Source of the DNA: Liopterus haemorrhoidalis
Lineage: Eukaryota; Arthropoda; Insecta; Coleoptera; Dytiscidae
Length of the DNA: 64,000 nt
Assembly (NCBI GenBank): GCA_963971575.1
Contig: OZ020616.1
Coordinates: 11,207,934-11,271,933, forward strand
Reading direction: 5' to 3'
The position numbers and the translations under genes are program-made. Every line of letters begins with the position of its first letter. Position 1 is the stretch's first letter. This document shows, piece by piece, positions 19,530 through 30,644 of the stretch. The notes under the pieces are model-generated. The model worked only from the letters and a program-made list of their open reading frames with translations. It ran no database searches and was not told the origin of the DNA.

Positions 19530-20799
19530 ATGGGGTGGCAGAGAAATAGAAGAGGTGAAGAGTATAAAATACCTAGGTTATGTACTAACGAGGAACAAGG
19601 ATAGTCCTGGGGAAGCTGTGGAGTATAGGAGAGAGGAAGTTTAGCGACGATATTAGATGGAGATTGAAGTTGTTTGACGCCGTGATGAAAAACGTCCTGC
19701 TATATGGAGTGGAAATTTGGGGATGGAAGGAATGGGAGAAGGTAGAACGAGTACAGGAGAGGTATTTGGGATGGATCTTAGGGGTAGATAGGACAACACC
19801 AGGGTATATTGTAAGAGAGGAACTGAAAAGGGATAAGATGAAAGTGGGTACAGGAAGGAGGGCGGTTAAGTACGAGGAGAAAGTTAGAATAGAAACAGAC
19901 AAAAAATAATGAGGGAATGCTGGGAGGAAAGAGCCAGAGAGGAACAGAAAGGAAGATGGTACGCATGGGGGGAAATGAGAAAGGAGTATTACTGGAGATG
20001 CGGAGTGGATGCGACAGAGGTGGAAAGGAGAAGAAAAAACGGGATAAGCGTGATTGAGGAGTTGTTTAGGAGGGATAAGGAAGTGGGGGAGCAAGAAAGG
20101 ACAGCCAGAATAGACAAATCAAGGAGCGCAGGGAGATATAAGGAGGTCAGAACTATAGGGGTACCAAGCTACTTGAAGGGAGAAAGAGGAAGGTCAGGAG
20201 AGAGAGTTAGGAGGATTGCCAGGCTAAGGTACGGGAATGAAGAGAGAAGAAATAGACATTGGAGGAAACAGGAGGAAAAGATGTGCAGGATGTGCGGGGA
20301 GGAGGAGGAAGACATAGAGCACCTCGCGAAGAGGTGTAGAGAGATGACAGTATGGTCGGGGAGCACATTAGACCTGTTGCACGAAGATGGAAGGGGGAGA
20401 GGTGAGCGAGGGAAGTAGAAGCAAGAAGGATGGAGATTGGGGAAGGATAACAGGAAGGGGAAAAGGAAAGAAGGAGGAAACCCGGTGGGAAGCAGAAGGG
20501 GAGAAATGGAAGGAAGGAAGGGAGATAGGAGGAGGGGTGAAGAAATGGTTGGAAGGGAAGAGAATGAAATAAAATAAAATAAATCAAAGATGGGCGAGAG
20601 AACTGGAAGCAAGAAGGAAGGAGATCAGAGAGGGAAACCACAAGGAGAACAGGAAGAAGGAGAGGGACATTGGAGCAAGAAGATAGAAAAGAGAAAAAAC
20701 ATTGTTATTATTATGTATTTATTGTTGGATTTATTGTTTTATTTTTTGTAATGGTTAATACCCTGAACGCCGCAAGGCCAAGGGAATAAAGAATATATA

Positions 20800-20800
<1 letters not shown>
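19530..20800 (+). mobile_element. LINE, 5'-truncated, between two (TA)n tracts
   Basis: Non-LTR retrotransposon tail: reverse-transcriptase C-terminal region, Cys/His motif and 3' UTR ending GTAATGGTTAATACCCTGAA-CGCCGCAAGGCCAAGGGAATAAAG. The same 3' end recurs at 31650-31705 and 50945-51005. Strongly purine-rich on the plus strand, which makes long meaningless frames on the minus strand (for example 19585-20094, 20169-20612 and 20207-20641). Confidence 0.88.
19566..20418 (+). pseudogene. LINE reverse transcriptase C-terminal region and Cys-His knuckle
   Basis: The first part reads EVKSIKYLGYVLTRNKD (19553-19605), then breaks. Frame 19664-19909 gives LFDAVMKNVLLYGVEIWGW, the thumb-region motif of LINE reverse transcriptases (LLYG-E-W). 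It ends at a stop overlapping the next frame, 19909-20418, which carries the lysine/arginine-rich linker and a terminal CRMCGEEEEDIEHLAKRC knuckle (C-x2-C-x8-H-x4-C). Polymerase motifs with YADD are absent owing to 5' truncation. At least two frame breaks. Resembles insect Jockey/I/R1-group elements; exact clade unsettled. Confidence 0.85.

Positions 20801-20803
<3 letters not shown>

Positions 20804-20882
<79 letters not shown>
20804..20882. repeat. (TA)n microsatellite, right of LINE
   Basis: About 35 AT dinucleotides immediately after the LINE 3' end. The 61-codon minus-strand frame over it (isoleucine/tyrosine repeats) is an artefact. Confidence 0.95.
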
Positions 20883-21129
20883 TTGGTTTAATTAAAGTAC
20901 AAATTTGAACCTTATTATGATTTATGTAACCATCTGTCACTTATTTTATTTAATTATGTTTCAGTTTAACTTTTGTATATATTTAATTAACAATTTTGAT
21001 GCATTACCTTAATGTGGAACTTGCTCGACGCCTCTGACTTCTTTCTCTAGCCGTACGCCTTACTTCATTCAATTCAATTGAATCAACTCTTCGCCCATTA
21101 TTAAAAACTGGACAAATTATAAGTATTAT

Positions 21130-21528
21130 TCCGAATTATTTATTCATAAACTTCTTAAGTTGGGAAAACGATTCATTTTTACTCAGTGCATTACATTTAT
21201 ATTGTTAAAACTAAAACTGATTTGAGACGTTAGGATATGCCCGTAAAACCCTAGATATTTCTGTATGTAATTATATTCGTAGATTTTTAGAGAATAAATC
21301 TGCAAAATATTGTTCATATCGGTCAAAGAATATAGCAGTGTCTAGAGTTTCCATAATGTAATTATATTCGTAGATTCTTAAAGAATCAATCTGCAAAATA
21401 TTATTTATATCGGTCAAAGGATAAAGCAGTGTCTAGAGTTTGTTGTTTATGCCTACGAAATAGGACGAATCATCACGAATCCTCACGACCGGACGAACGG
21501 ACAGGATAAGCTCATTATAATATAGGGA
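21130..21528 (-). mobile_element. Helitron 5' portion, antisense, two minisatellite units
   Basis: On the minus strand the element starts at 21528 with TCCCTATATTATAATGAGC preceded by A, a 5' end typical of insect Helitrons, followed by two copies of the ~120-bp minisatellite (inverse of 11930-12800), then the same downstream sequence as 12780-12880 (GTTAATGAATAAATAAT). I could not place the 3' hairpin/CTRR end; homology fades near 21130. Confidence 0.75.
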
Positions 21529-21529
21529 T

Positions 21530-22300
21530 TATGTATAAGTAGGAGGAAACCTATAATTGGACAACTGTTTGCTTTCCATGTAAATACAAAAATAATATAA
21601 AATAAATAAATAAAGAAATAAATAAACGTTGTTTTTAATAAGATGATTTAATTGAAATTCCGCACTTATTACTTAAGATAGTAGCAGAAATGTACTAATA
21701 AAAAACCAGGAAGTACGGGCATATTTACTAGAAATAATATATCTAAATTTTTGAACAGTATATTGAAATGCTAGGTTCTGAATTCTTGTCCCAAAATTTG
21801 AGTTTGTTCACTTATAAATCGTTTTATGAAAAATGTTTTATAAACCAGAAAATTGAATTTGATTTTATATTTATTTTAAACCCAATTTTCTTCTTCACAT
21901 GATTTTTTTTGTCGAGGTGAATATATCATCTTGCTTAACCTGAAAATACTATCTAAAAAATTCATAGAAACTTTAAAATTATGTACCATAAAATTTAAAT
22001 TTTTTGTACAAAAAATAAGATTGCATTTAAATATGATGTAGTATGATAAAATATGAACTTTTCGCTTTAATGGAAAAGAAAACATATTTTATGAACAGAC
22101 CTGAAAAGACAATTCAGACAGCATTAATGACAAATATTACGGAATTCGCGGAAATCGAGTTCAACGATATTAAGATAGATCACATGCTTACTGCTACACG
22201 TACAGTAATCGGTCACATGACATTAGTATTACGTGATATGACGTGACCATAACCTATGAAAAAAATAATAAAATAAACAATATTAAATAAGTGATTCACG
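21530..22300. other. no recognisable feature
   Basis: AT-rich, simple-sequence patches (AAATAAATAAAT at 21598-21625). Two frames of 67-69 codons overlap antisense at 22043-22085 and are unsupported. Confidence 0.4.
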
Positions 22301-22304
22301 GTAA

Positions 22305-23663
22305 GTTCATCGAAAATCAATTAATCGAAAATCAATTTATCGAAAATCAATTCATCGAATATCAATTCATCGAAAATCAATTCATCGAAAATCAATTCAT
22401 CGAAAATCAATTCATCGAAAATTAATTCATCGAATGATCAATTCATCGAATGATCAATTCATCGAAAAAAAATATTTTGTAAATATTTGAGAGGAATGCC
22501 GACGGGATCGGAAAGCCAAAAAAGCAGTGGTCAATAAAAGTTGACAGACTACACTTATTAAATAACTATCATACTTGGTCTATTTATAATTTTTAAATTT
22601 TCCATTCAGAAAATACGCCAGGTAAAAGATACCTGTTGGATTATTTTGAAATCGAACAGGGCTCCTTAGATCAGAAAAACGCAGCTAATGGGATCATAAA
22701 TGTACTTAATACACCCATTCTTAAAGGATTATAAAAATGGTATTTCCCCATCTGTTAAGTCTTAAGGGTTTTGTGTTATGTGCATAGTTTTACTATTCAT
22801 ATTTACTATACCACACATGATTTGTTCAATGTACGGTGATTCTAAACAGGTGGCATTGTTATGTTAGTGTGAGTTTGTTTTGTCATTAAACTAGATGATG
22901 GGTAGCTCGCTTCGCTCGGCTTCTTCTAACCAAACCCTTACTAACCTAACCTAACCTAAGATAGTGTTTTGACATTAAACTAGAAGATGGGTAGCTCGCT
23001 TCGCTCGGCTTCTTCTAACAAAACCCTTACTAACCTAACCTAACCTAAAATAGTGCTTTGTCCTTAAACTAGAAGATGGGTAACTCGCTCCGCTAGGTTT
23101 TAGACTTTTACTAACTAAACCTAACCTAATTACCTTGTTTTTAGGCGCATAGTACTTTATTTTCCCCCATATTAGCCCAATTAAAATGCGTATCATTGTG
23201 TATGAATTTATAAAAATTATTTGCGTGCAATTGCCCATAACCTGTCTTATTAAACCTTAAAAACAAAACATTTATTTCTTTTATTATATAAGTTTTCTTA
23301 TTATATTTCTTTATTTATATTCAAACACTATATCACTTTATTTACCTTTTTTTAAACCATATAAAAAAAATTACGCAATTATTTCTTAGTCTGTCTACTT
23401 TTATTGACCACTGCTCTTTTGACTTTCCGATCCCCTCGGCATTCCTCTCAAATATTTACAAAATATTTTTTTTCGATGAATTGATCATTCTATGAATTGA
23501 TCATTCAATGAATTGATTTTCGATGAATTGATTTTCGATGAATTGATTTTCGATGAATTGATTTTCGATGAATTGATTTTCGATGAATTGATTTTCGATG
23601 AATTGATATTCGATGAATTGATTTTCGATGAATTGATATTCGATGAATTGATTTTCGATGAAC
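22305..23663. mobile_element. foldback element with 15-bp tandem-repeat arms
   Basis: Left arm: ~11 copies of the 15-bp unit TTCATCGAAAATCAA (22305-22467) followed by 85 bp of unique sequence (22468-22552, TGAGAGGAATGCCGACGGGA). Right arm: the inverse of the unique sequence (23386-23470) followed by ~13 inverted units (23471-23663). The 830-bp spacer holds an 89-bp tandem repeat. The architecture resembles Foldback-type transposons. The outer flanks (GGTAAG / GGTTACC) are partly inverse too; no clean target duplication was found. Plus and minus frames of 65-67 codons across the right arm are artefacts. Confidence 0.88.
22870..23135. repeat. 89-bp tandem repeat (x3) with CCTAA telomere-like runs
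   Basis: TTAAACTAGAAGATGGGTAG recurs at 22886, 22975 and 23064 (period 89). The first two units end in CTAACCTAACCTAACCTAA, i.e. several CCTAA units, matching the insect telomere repeat TTAGG; the third is degenerate. Confidence 0.9.
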
Positions 23664-23963
23664 TCGTCGGTTACCTAAATGAGTATAATATTTCACTTTG
23701 TAATACATAACAAAGAGGGAAACTTAATTTTTTCTAGTGTGTTTTTATAATATCAGCTGAGAGTGGTATTTCTGAAATGGCGCCTTTCAAAATATTTGAC
23801 AAATAATTGAGATTAAAAATAATCTGACATTTGAAATTTTTTAATGAATTTAACATTAATACAATGAAATATAACCTGAATTTGAAAAGCTAGATTTACA
23901 AGTTTACATGGTTCCATATATATCCGACCCCGTCGAACGACGATGGGTTCTTTGCTAATAAAT

Positions 23964-24743
23964 CTACACATTCCTTGTTGCATGTGCCTTTTCATGACTG
24001 TAGAGTCCAATACGCGACACAAACGATTTTCCGCACACACAGCACAAATACTCTCCAGATGACACAGGCATACTATTAAGTCTGTCTTTCCGTCGAGCAC
24101 GAGCAGTCTCAGCTAGTGTTATTCTCTGCTGTTCAAACTGGTTCACTGCACAAGACACCGTGTGTTTCCACTTGGAGCGATCAGTACATACCTTTTCCCA
24201 AGATGAATGTAGGAGGTGACATGATTTGAGTAAACTCTTGACCATATCTTTATATCTTTTGTACGGGGCTCTAAGGTTTCTACTGCCATGTGATAGCTCT
24301 GAATACACTACCTGCTTAGGCATACGGTTATCTGGCATTCTAATTACATGTCCTGTCCATTTCAGATGTTTCTGGATTAGGGTAGCTTCAATGCTCAACA
24401 TGCCTGCTTTTTTTAGAATGTCCGTATCAGGCACGTAATCCTGCTATTTAATCTTCAGAATAGATCGTAAACATCTCTGATGAAATCTTTCCAACAATCT
24501 GATGTGTCTACGATAGAGACACCAAGATTCGTTACTATATAGGAGTACTGAGAGGACCACCGCCTTGTAAACTTTTTTCTTGGTGTGATACTGTAGACCT
24601 ATGACATTCCAGACCAATTTTCTCAATCTTTCAAACGCTGCGGTAGCTAAAGATATCCTCTCAGTAATTTCGTCATCGATCGTGCCTTTCGATGTAACTA
24701 TGCTACCGAGATATTTGAAAGTATTAAAGCCATAATAGTCCAT
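23964..24743 (-). pseudogene. LINE reverse-transcriptase C-terminus with terminal C2H2 finger (antisense)
   Basis: Minus strand 24743-24444 reads FKYLGSIVTSKGTIDDEITE, then KKVYKAVVLSVLLYSNESW and LLERFHQRCLRSIL, the region after the polymerase core of a LINE reverse transcriptase. A stop and frame break separate it from 24434-23964: LKWTGHVIRMPDNRMPKQV, a basic linker, and a C-terminal zinc finger CCVCGKSFVSRIGLYSHEKAH (C-x2-C-x12-H-x3-H) as found at the end of one widespread LINE group. Upstream polymerase and endonuclease are missing. Confidence 0.87.
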
Positions 24744-24744
24744 T

Positions 24745-26150
24745 TACAGCACAACAGTAACCAAATTCACCAGATCTACATATAATACATACAATTTTTA
24801 GGTTGTTAGAAGATAAAGAGCCAGAGAAGTTGATAACATTTACAAGTGGATCATGAGAAAAAATCAGTTGAGAAACACTGTTTTAGAGCAAGTCATTACG
24901 TGTAGTCCTGCGGAATTTGGGCTTCCAGAGGACCAGTCCTCACATCTGATGAAGTCAAATATGTTCTTTTCGAAACATGTTTGTGACACTTCTATTTTAT
25001 GGAATGGCATAAAACTTCTCTGACCATGATTTGATGCATAAGAAAATTCCTAATATATAGTGCAAGCTGACTGCCTCCATTTAAAATGGGACACAGCTTG
25101 AAACGTGGTCATGAGTCAAGATTATAAAAGAAAAGGTTGTCTTGTAACTTCTGACCAATCAGAGCGTGAGAGGGAATACGTCACATGTCTGCTTAGTTCA
25201 AACTAGCATACAAAACTAATATAGATGTTGCATGTTTTTAAATATTTTTATTGACTATATTCATAATAGATATTTATTTCAAGACAATTCTACTGAATAA
25301 ATTATAAATAAAAACCTAACTATAAACTTAAGGTAATGGGTATTTGTATTATAGTAAATAAATAACAATAAAATCGAATAAAACTATAATTTTAAGAATA
25401 TTTAAATAAAACTAGAAAAACAAATTGCTATAATAATATAGTAATTTATAAAATTGGAAGTTATATCAGTTTTTAAAAACAGCTGGACGTATTTTAACGA
25501 AATTTGGTACAATAGAGTAGAACCAGGATCAAATATAGGTATGATATCTCAAAATTTTCTTTCTTAGGGGGTGTTTCTGAGTTAAAACTGGTACTAAAAA
25601 ACTTAAAATATTTCATTTATAAATAGAACTATCTTAACAGAAAAAACTATACAATAAAAATTGTTTATAAGAAAATAAATCTTGTTCAATGCATTTTTTC
25701 AATTTGATGAATATCAGGGTAGTTACGGGGTAGTTACACCCTAAAACTAAAATAGTGAAATATTTCACTTCACATCAAAAATTAATGTAAGAAAATTTAT
25801 TTAGAACGAAGAAACATTCCTTTTATGTTCAATAAGATGAATAATGGGGGGGGGGAACATGAGGAGCGCTACTAATACTCTTGAAATATCTCACTTATTA
25901 TTTACTTAATAAGAAAAGTGGTTTCGAATGAAGGAATGATTCTTTTCTGTTTAATGTAGTTTTTAGTTAGACTTGCAAGCAGCAACACTACATATTGTTC
26001 CAGTAATTTTAACACAAATAACTTAACACTAATAATATATAACTAACTTAAAACATTACAACACACTAAAAAGAAATTAAAACCAGTAGAAAATCAAAAA
26101 ATTAAACGATATTTTTATATTTATAGACAAAATTCAAACTTCACTTGTAT
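24745..26150. other. no clear feature; possible hAT end at 24868
   Basis: AT-rich. CAGTTGAGAAACACTG at 24868-24883 resembles a right-hand hAT terminus without a visible partner. The stretch 25470-25600 (ACGAAATTTGGTACAATAGA) resembles internal parts of dispersed insect repeats. A G-run lies at 25850-25856. No coding support. Confidence 0.4.
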
Positions 26151-26153
26151 ATA

Positions 26154-27113
26154 ACATACACCAACGGTTTCCAAACTTTGTTCAGTAACGACCCCCTTAG
26201 AAAAAATCCCATCTCTGCCCCCCCCCCTATTTAGGAAATTTATAAACAATTTGTAAATAATTTCTTTATTGAAATAATAATCACAAAAGTAGCAAAAATA
26301 TGTAATGTAAATAGTTTCTCTAATTCCTAAATATTTATTTTCACAACATAAATAACGAAAATCATATAAAAATAAATTATATTAATATTAAATATGTAAT
26401 ATAAATTAAAAATGTAATAAAAATCAATTTTAATGTAAAGTATGGGCTTGTTTCTTCGCACATAATTCGTTAAATCGTGGTTTATATGAAGAAAGAGCCA
26501 CTCTTATTTCGTCTTCCACTATTAACCGTGCGCGATATTTTGTTTTAATAACAGCTAATGTGGAAAATCCTATTTTGCACATGTATGATGTGACATATGG
26601 TAAAAGAATTTTTATAGCTTTTGCTGATAAGGCAGGATATTCTTTGCTTACACTTCCAGCCAGAATTTCTCCGGATTATTTGGATTGAAGCGATCTTTTA
26701 GCAAGCTATCACAAGAAAGTTCTATTAATTTTTCTTGTTCATTAGTTGTTCAAAATTATCATTATAATCGATAGTAAACGGATTCCACATCCATTCATAT
26801 TTTGCATTTTCTTCCAGATTTTGAAAATAATTATTAAAATATTGCTTCAAATTTTGTCCTATAAATACAGACTTATGTTTTTTAACTTTGTGAATGCAAC
26901 AATTATTTTTTAAATTCGAAAACATATCAAATTTGTCATCTTGAAAATTTTTAGTCCATAATTCAATTTTTTTAATAAATGAGGTTATTTTATCTTTTTG
27001 AAAAAACGATTGGAATAAAAGTGATATTTGCAATGAACCCACGACCCCCTGGTGAATCTTGTACGATCCCCCAGGGGGTCGCGCCCCCCACTTTGGAAAC
27101 CGCTGACATACAC
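26154..27113 (-). mobile_element. hAT transposon remnant with transposase C-terminus
   Basis: Element 26162-27105 (944 bp), ends CAACGGTTTCCAAA / TTTGGAAACCGCTG, target duplication ACATACAC at 26154-26161 and 27106-27113. The transposase remnant is antisense. Subterminal CCCCC-rich blocks are present at both ends. Confidence 0.93.
26440..27005 (-). pseudogene. hAT transposase, C-terminal half (ZBED5-like)
   Basis: Minus strand: KKIELWTKNFQDDKFDMFSN, then ENAKYEWMWNPFTIDYNDNF (within the open frame ending at 26725). Another frame downstream (about 26640-26440) gives YPALSAKAIKILLPYV, TSYMCKIGFSTLAVIKTKYR and IRVALSSYKPRFNELCAKKQ. The latter is the hAT C-terminal dimerisation region near the last catalytic part. 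The N-terminal zinc finger and first catalytic residues are missing. The 138-codon and 120-codon frames extend beyond the element's right end by chance. Confidence 0.85.
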
Positions 27114-27119
27114 GATAAC

Positions 27120-27860
27120 AAAGACCACGTCCCGTTAGCATACAGATGACACGTAACTTCGCGATTTACCCCCACCACTACAAGTAACAAGACAACCTTT
27201 ACTTTAATAATCTTGGTCATGAGTAACTTAATATTTCCGATACATAATATTTTATAAAGTCTGATGTGTAACTGATATTTCTGAATTTTGGCAAGTTTCC
27301 GCGTAGAGCGTACAGCAAACAGCAAACGGCAAACTCGACATACTCCCTTCAATATATCTGTATTACATTTATAATTCAGTACACGAAAGTCATCGTACAG
27401 TCAAAACAAATCGCAGACTACATCAATTCAGAATGTTATCGATATTGTGGACACGTCACACGCACACACACACAAACCCACACAAACACACACACACACA
27501 CCAAATGTGTGTATGAATGAGTAAAGATAAGTGTGTATATGTGTATTGTATTAGTCTGGGTGGTTTTCTGCGTGTACCTCACGACACATTGGGGCACATC
27601 AAACTTGTATATAAGTGTATTGAGCTACTCTAGATATTAAACAATTGAAAGAAATGTGTTTTGTGTTGGTATTATTTTGTCAAGTTTAGAAATTTAGACT
27701 GGTAAGCTGAGAAAAATATTTCTCTCAAGGAGGAGGAAAGTAGAATCAAATACATGGATCTAGGGGCGCCGCTTACATGTAAGGTGCCTTTGTGCAATTA
27801 GTTTTTTGTCCCCACCCCGTTCTTTTTTAACAAAATGAATTTAATGTATTCACTTGTTAT
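27120..27860. other. no gene; CA-rich microsatellite at 27458-27502
   Basis: AT-rich flank with a (CA)n tract interrupted by AAACCC at 27458-27502, followed by GTGTGTATG-type sequence. Nothing coding recognised. Confidence 0.6.
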
Positions 27861-27867
27861 CTATACA

Positions 27868-28018
27868 GCACTGTGCGGATACATTTTTTTTTGTATCCGC
27901 ATTCGAACCGCATCCGCATATCCAAGATCTGCATCCGATCCACAACCGTTAATTTAGTAACTAAACAGTCCGTAATCCACCCCGAATCCGCAAAATATCC
28001 GCACAATCCGCACAACAG
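27868..28018. repeat. imperfect inverted-repeat element, GTGCGGAT-rich
   Basis: CTGTGCGGATAC at 27871 and ATCCGCACAACAG at 28006-28018 are inverse, with several internal ATCCGCA/TGCGGAT copies. This resembles a hAT-type MITE but no 8-bp duplication is evident. Confidence 0.45.
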
Positions 28019-28367
28019 GATTTGCTGTCAGTTTGGAAATAATTAAGATGTTTCGCCCTATTTTGCATATTTCTGCTCTAAAACGCTACTGAAAGTTTTT
28101 GGATTTTATCACATTACATAATACTAGGTCTAGAAAAATATTTTCTCCACGACTACTATAGAATTTACCAATTTTAAAATAAATTTTGACTACAAAAAGT
28201 TAATATTCTAAGATAAGAGTTAGAATGGTTATTCTAAAGCACATATCTTCTTATGCATTTTGCGTGTATTTCATTCCTTCACTAGTGAAGGAAGAATTAT
28301 TCACCATAAGGTATGCATTCCTAATCACTGAAAAGTAGTGCGGACGGTATGTATGAGCGTGTGAATA

Positions 28368-28626
28368 CTATAAACCAGTGGTGGGCAAATGTGGCTCCGA
28401 GAGCCACATGCGGCTCTTCATTGATTCAAGTTTGGCTCCCAAACTCCCGGATCTCGTACTCTGCCAAAATCTGACATATTTTATGTCTTCTTGTGTTCTT
28501 ATAGAAAATATGCAATTACATTAAATAAAAAATTTTGAATGTGTATTATGTGTGGCTCTTTATAAAATATAAAAAACCTGATTGCGGCTCTCTTTGGCTC
28601 CACGTGTGCCCACCCCTGCTATAAAC
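28368..28626. mobile_element. hAT-type MITE with 8-bp duplication and in-window empty site
   Basis: Element 28376-28618 (243 bp), ends CAGTGGTGGGCAAA / inverse GTGCCCACCCCTG, duplication CTATAAAC at 28368-28375 and 28619-28626. The right inverted arm (near 31132-31139, read antisense) has a single CTATAAAC at the corresponding place. Internal CGGCTCT/AGAGCC motifs are typical of this MITE type. Confidence 0.93.
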
Positions 28627-28649
28627 AATTGCAACGTTTGTTTACAGTA

Positions 28650-29228
28650 GTGGCCGATGTGTGGCGAACTAAACTCAAATTAAGCAAAAACTTAATAAAT
28701 TAATTAACCATTAATTAATTAATTTGAAATATCATGTAAATTATTTGTTAAAATAAAAAGTTCGTTAAGATAATTATTTGTTAAATTTCTTTTTTCTTTT
28801 CTTCTGGTGGTCGTGGAAAAAGCAAAGATTGTGACTCGACTGGAAGAGAAAATTCGATGCTCGTGGTCCCTCACGATCGCCTGCAGCTCTCGATCTGAAT
28901 GTTCCACTCACATCAAATTTTCTCATTTACTATTATATTGTACAAGTTTTGGTATGTATGTTCTATTCAACTTCTGGTGTATCTTCATTTTTTCGATAAC
29001 GCGGAGAAAGGAAAATGAACCGCCGTCTTATCCGGGTGATATTTTTTTAGTGCTTAGGCTTAATTTTATTTCGACAGGGAGTACTAACTAATTTTTATTG
29101 ATAAAAATCATGCATTTTTTCCTCGAATCCGTGTCGAATCAAAGTCACCATTGATCGGCACGGACAGGTTTTATCAGACGATAATTCAAAAATATTCTTA
29201 ATACAAGACGGCCGGTCTAGAATATTTA
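28650..29228. other. no recognisable feature
   Basis: AT-rich interior of the long inverted-arm structure. Frames at 28807-29091 (plus) and 28719-28907 (minus) overlap antisense and have no recognised domain. Confidence 0.4.
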
Positions 29229-29880
29229 CGGCGAGAATCAAAGTGTTAAATGGTAATAATGGTTCAGGATAGCTTTTTGGACGTGCGAGATAATATTTTG
29301 AGGTATCAGAAAACATTTTTCAAAGAATCTGGGCCATTATTGGATCATTTTGAGGCAAAAATATGCTTACAATATTTCAAAAGGTGACAGCGGTCAAATT
29401 TTTTGCAATTTAAAATGGGACGAGATTTCACTTTTTGAACGTGTTTCTTGACAGAAGAATACTAATTAAGGATTTAAGGTGAATTAACGATAAAGTTTAA
29501 GACATTAGCAGGGCGAATATCCATAAAATAGTGTTAAAAAAAGATTTATATATATTAAAAATTTCAGGGTTAATCAAAGTGTTAAGTGGTGATAATGGTT
29601 CAAGATAGCTTTTTTGACGTGCGAGATAATATTTTGAGGCATCAGAAAACATTTTTTAAAGAATCTGGGCCATTATTGGATCATTTTGAGGCAAAAATAT
29701 GCTTACAATATTTCAAAAGGTGACAGCCGTCAAATTATTTTGCAATTTAAAATGTGAATTTCACATTTTGAACGTATTTCTTGACAGAAGAAAATTAATT
29801 AAGTATTTAAGGTGAATTAACGATAAAACTTAAGACATTTGCAGGGGCAATTTCCATAAAATAGTTTTAAAAAAAGATGA
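29229..29880. repeat. direct duplication of ~320 bp
   Basis: 29229-29545 and 29569-29875 are close copies (e.g. ATCTGGGCCATTATTGGATC, TATGCTTACAATATTTCAAA, AAGGTGAATTAACGATAAA), separated by ~25 bp. Confidence 0.9.
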
Positions 29881-30001
29881 GCGACGAGTTTTATAATCGA
29901 CAAGTGCGACAAAATGCCTTATTATATTAAAACGAGTCGCGAAGCGACGAGTTTTAACAACGTAGGGGAGAAGACCGGCGTAGCCGGGCTGAGGCCCCTA
30001 G
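29880..30001 (+). mobile_element. Helitron 3' terminus
   Basis: Ends with the hairpin CCGGCGTAGCCGG (29975-29987), GCTGAGGCCC and CTAG (29998-30001) followed by T, the canonical Helitron 3' end. A GTCGCGAAGCGAC palindrome lies upstream at 29937-29949. The 5' end was not located; the duplication upstream may be inside it. Confidence 0.65.
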
Positions 30002-30131
30002 TTTATAATATTTTAACAGTTGCTAAAATTAAATAAGGGAGTTTTTTCAGTGTTTTCTGATTGCGTTTCAATGCGTTCTGATGTAACGGTATAATTAGTT
30101 GAAATTGAAAGAGGAAAATTATGTCGTTAGT

Positions 30132-30644
30132 GTCACCATCCCAGAAATCAATCTGCAAGAATTTCGCCAGATTAGCCATCAATACAAAGAAATTACGCCA
30201 ATATACACTGATGCCTCAATTCTTGACAACAACTTTGGAACTGCTGTAGTAGAGACCGATCAAATACACCAGTTTCGCCTACCTTGTCCTTCTAGTATAT
30301 ATACAGCAGAAGCAACAGGAATATTAAAAAGCTTGGAGATAATAGAAGAACAGAACAAAACAAAATTCGCAATATTCACGGATTCTGTCAGCGTACTGAC
30401 AAGCATTGAACAGATTTATTCAAAAAATGCATTAGTACAATCACTTCAAAAAATGCTTCACTATCTTAAAACCCATGGTATAGAAGTATACCTTATTTGG
30501 ATCCCTTCACACGTTGGTATTCAAGGCAATGAGAAAGCTGACATTGCTGCTAAAGAGACCACCCAAAAGAAACCAACCTTGGACATAAATATCCAAGCAA
30601 CCGACCTTAAAATTGAAATTGGCAAAAAGCTAATACAAAAATAA
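30132..30644 (+). pseudogene. LINE RNase H domain, all catalytic residues present
   Basis: The open frame runs 30099-30644, but the first 11 codons are target DNA, so it starts without its own initiator. RNase H motifs in order: PIYTDASIL (first Asp), SSIYTAEATG (Glu), FAIFTDSVSVL (Asp), YLIWIPSHVGIQGNEKADIA (His and last Asp). The four-acid set is complete, which is unusual here. A frame break at ~30644 separates the C-terminal tail. It normally forms the C-terminal part of a reverse transcriptase polyprotein; here it is orphaned by 5' truncation. Confidence 0.88.

Noticed and set aside
19585..20094. Minus-strand frame of 169 codons (and others at 20169-20641), Ser/Pro/Leu-rich
   Set aside because: Complement of the purine-rich LINE coding tail, which has clear reverse-transcriptase motifs on the plus strand.
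22305..22467. CRISPR-like array of short repeats
   Set aside because: The 15-bp units are contiguous without unique spacers, have an inverted partner array 1 kb away and sit in a eukaryotic genome. Foldback element arms instead.
26725..27352. Overlapping minus-strand frames of 138 and 120 codons as host genes
   Set aside because: The first is hAT transposase extended by chance through the element end and target site; the second is an out-of-frame shadow plus flank.
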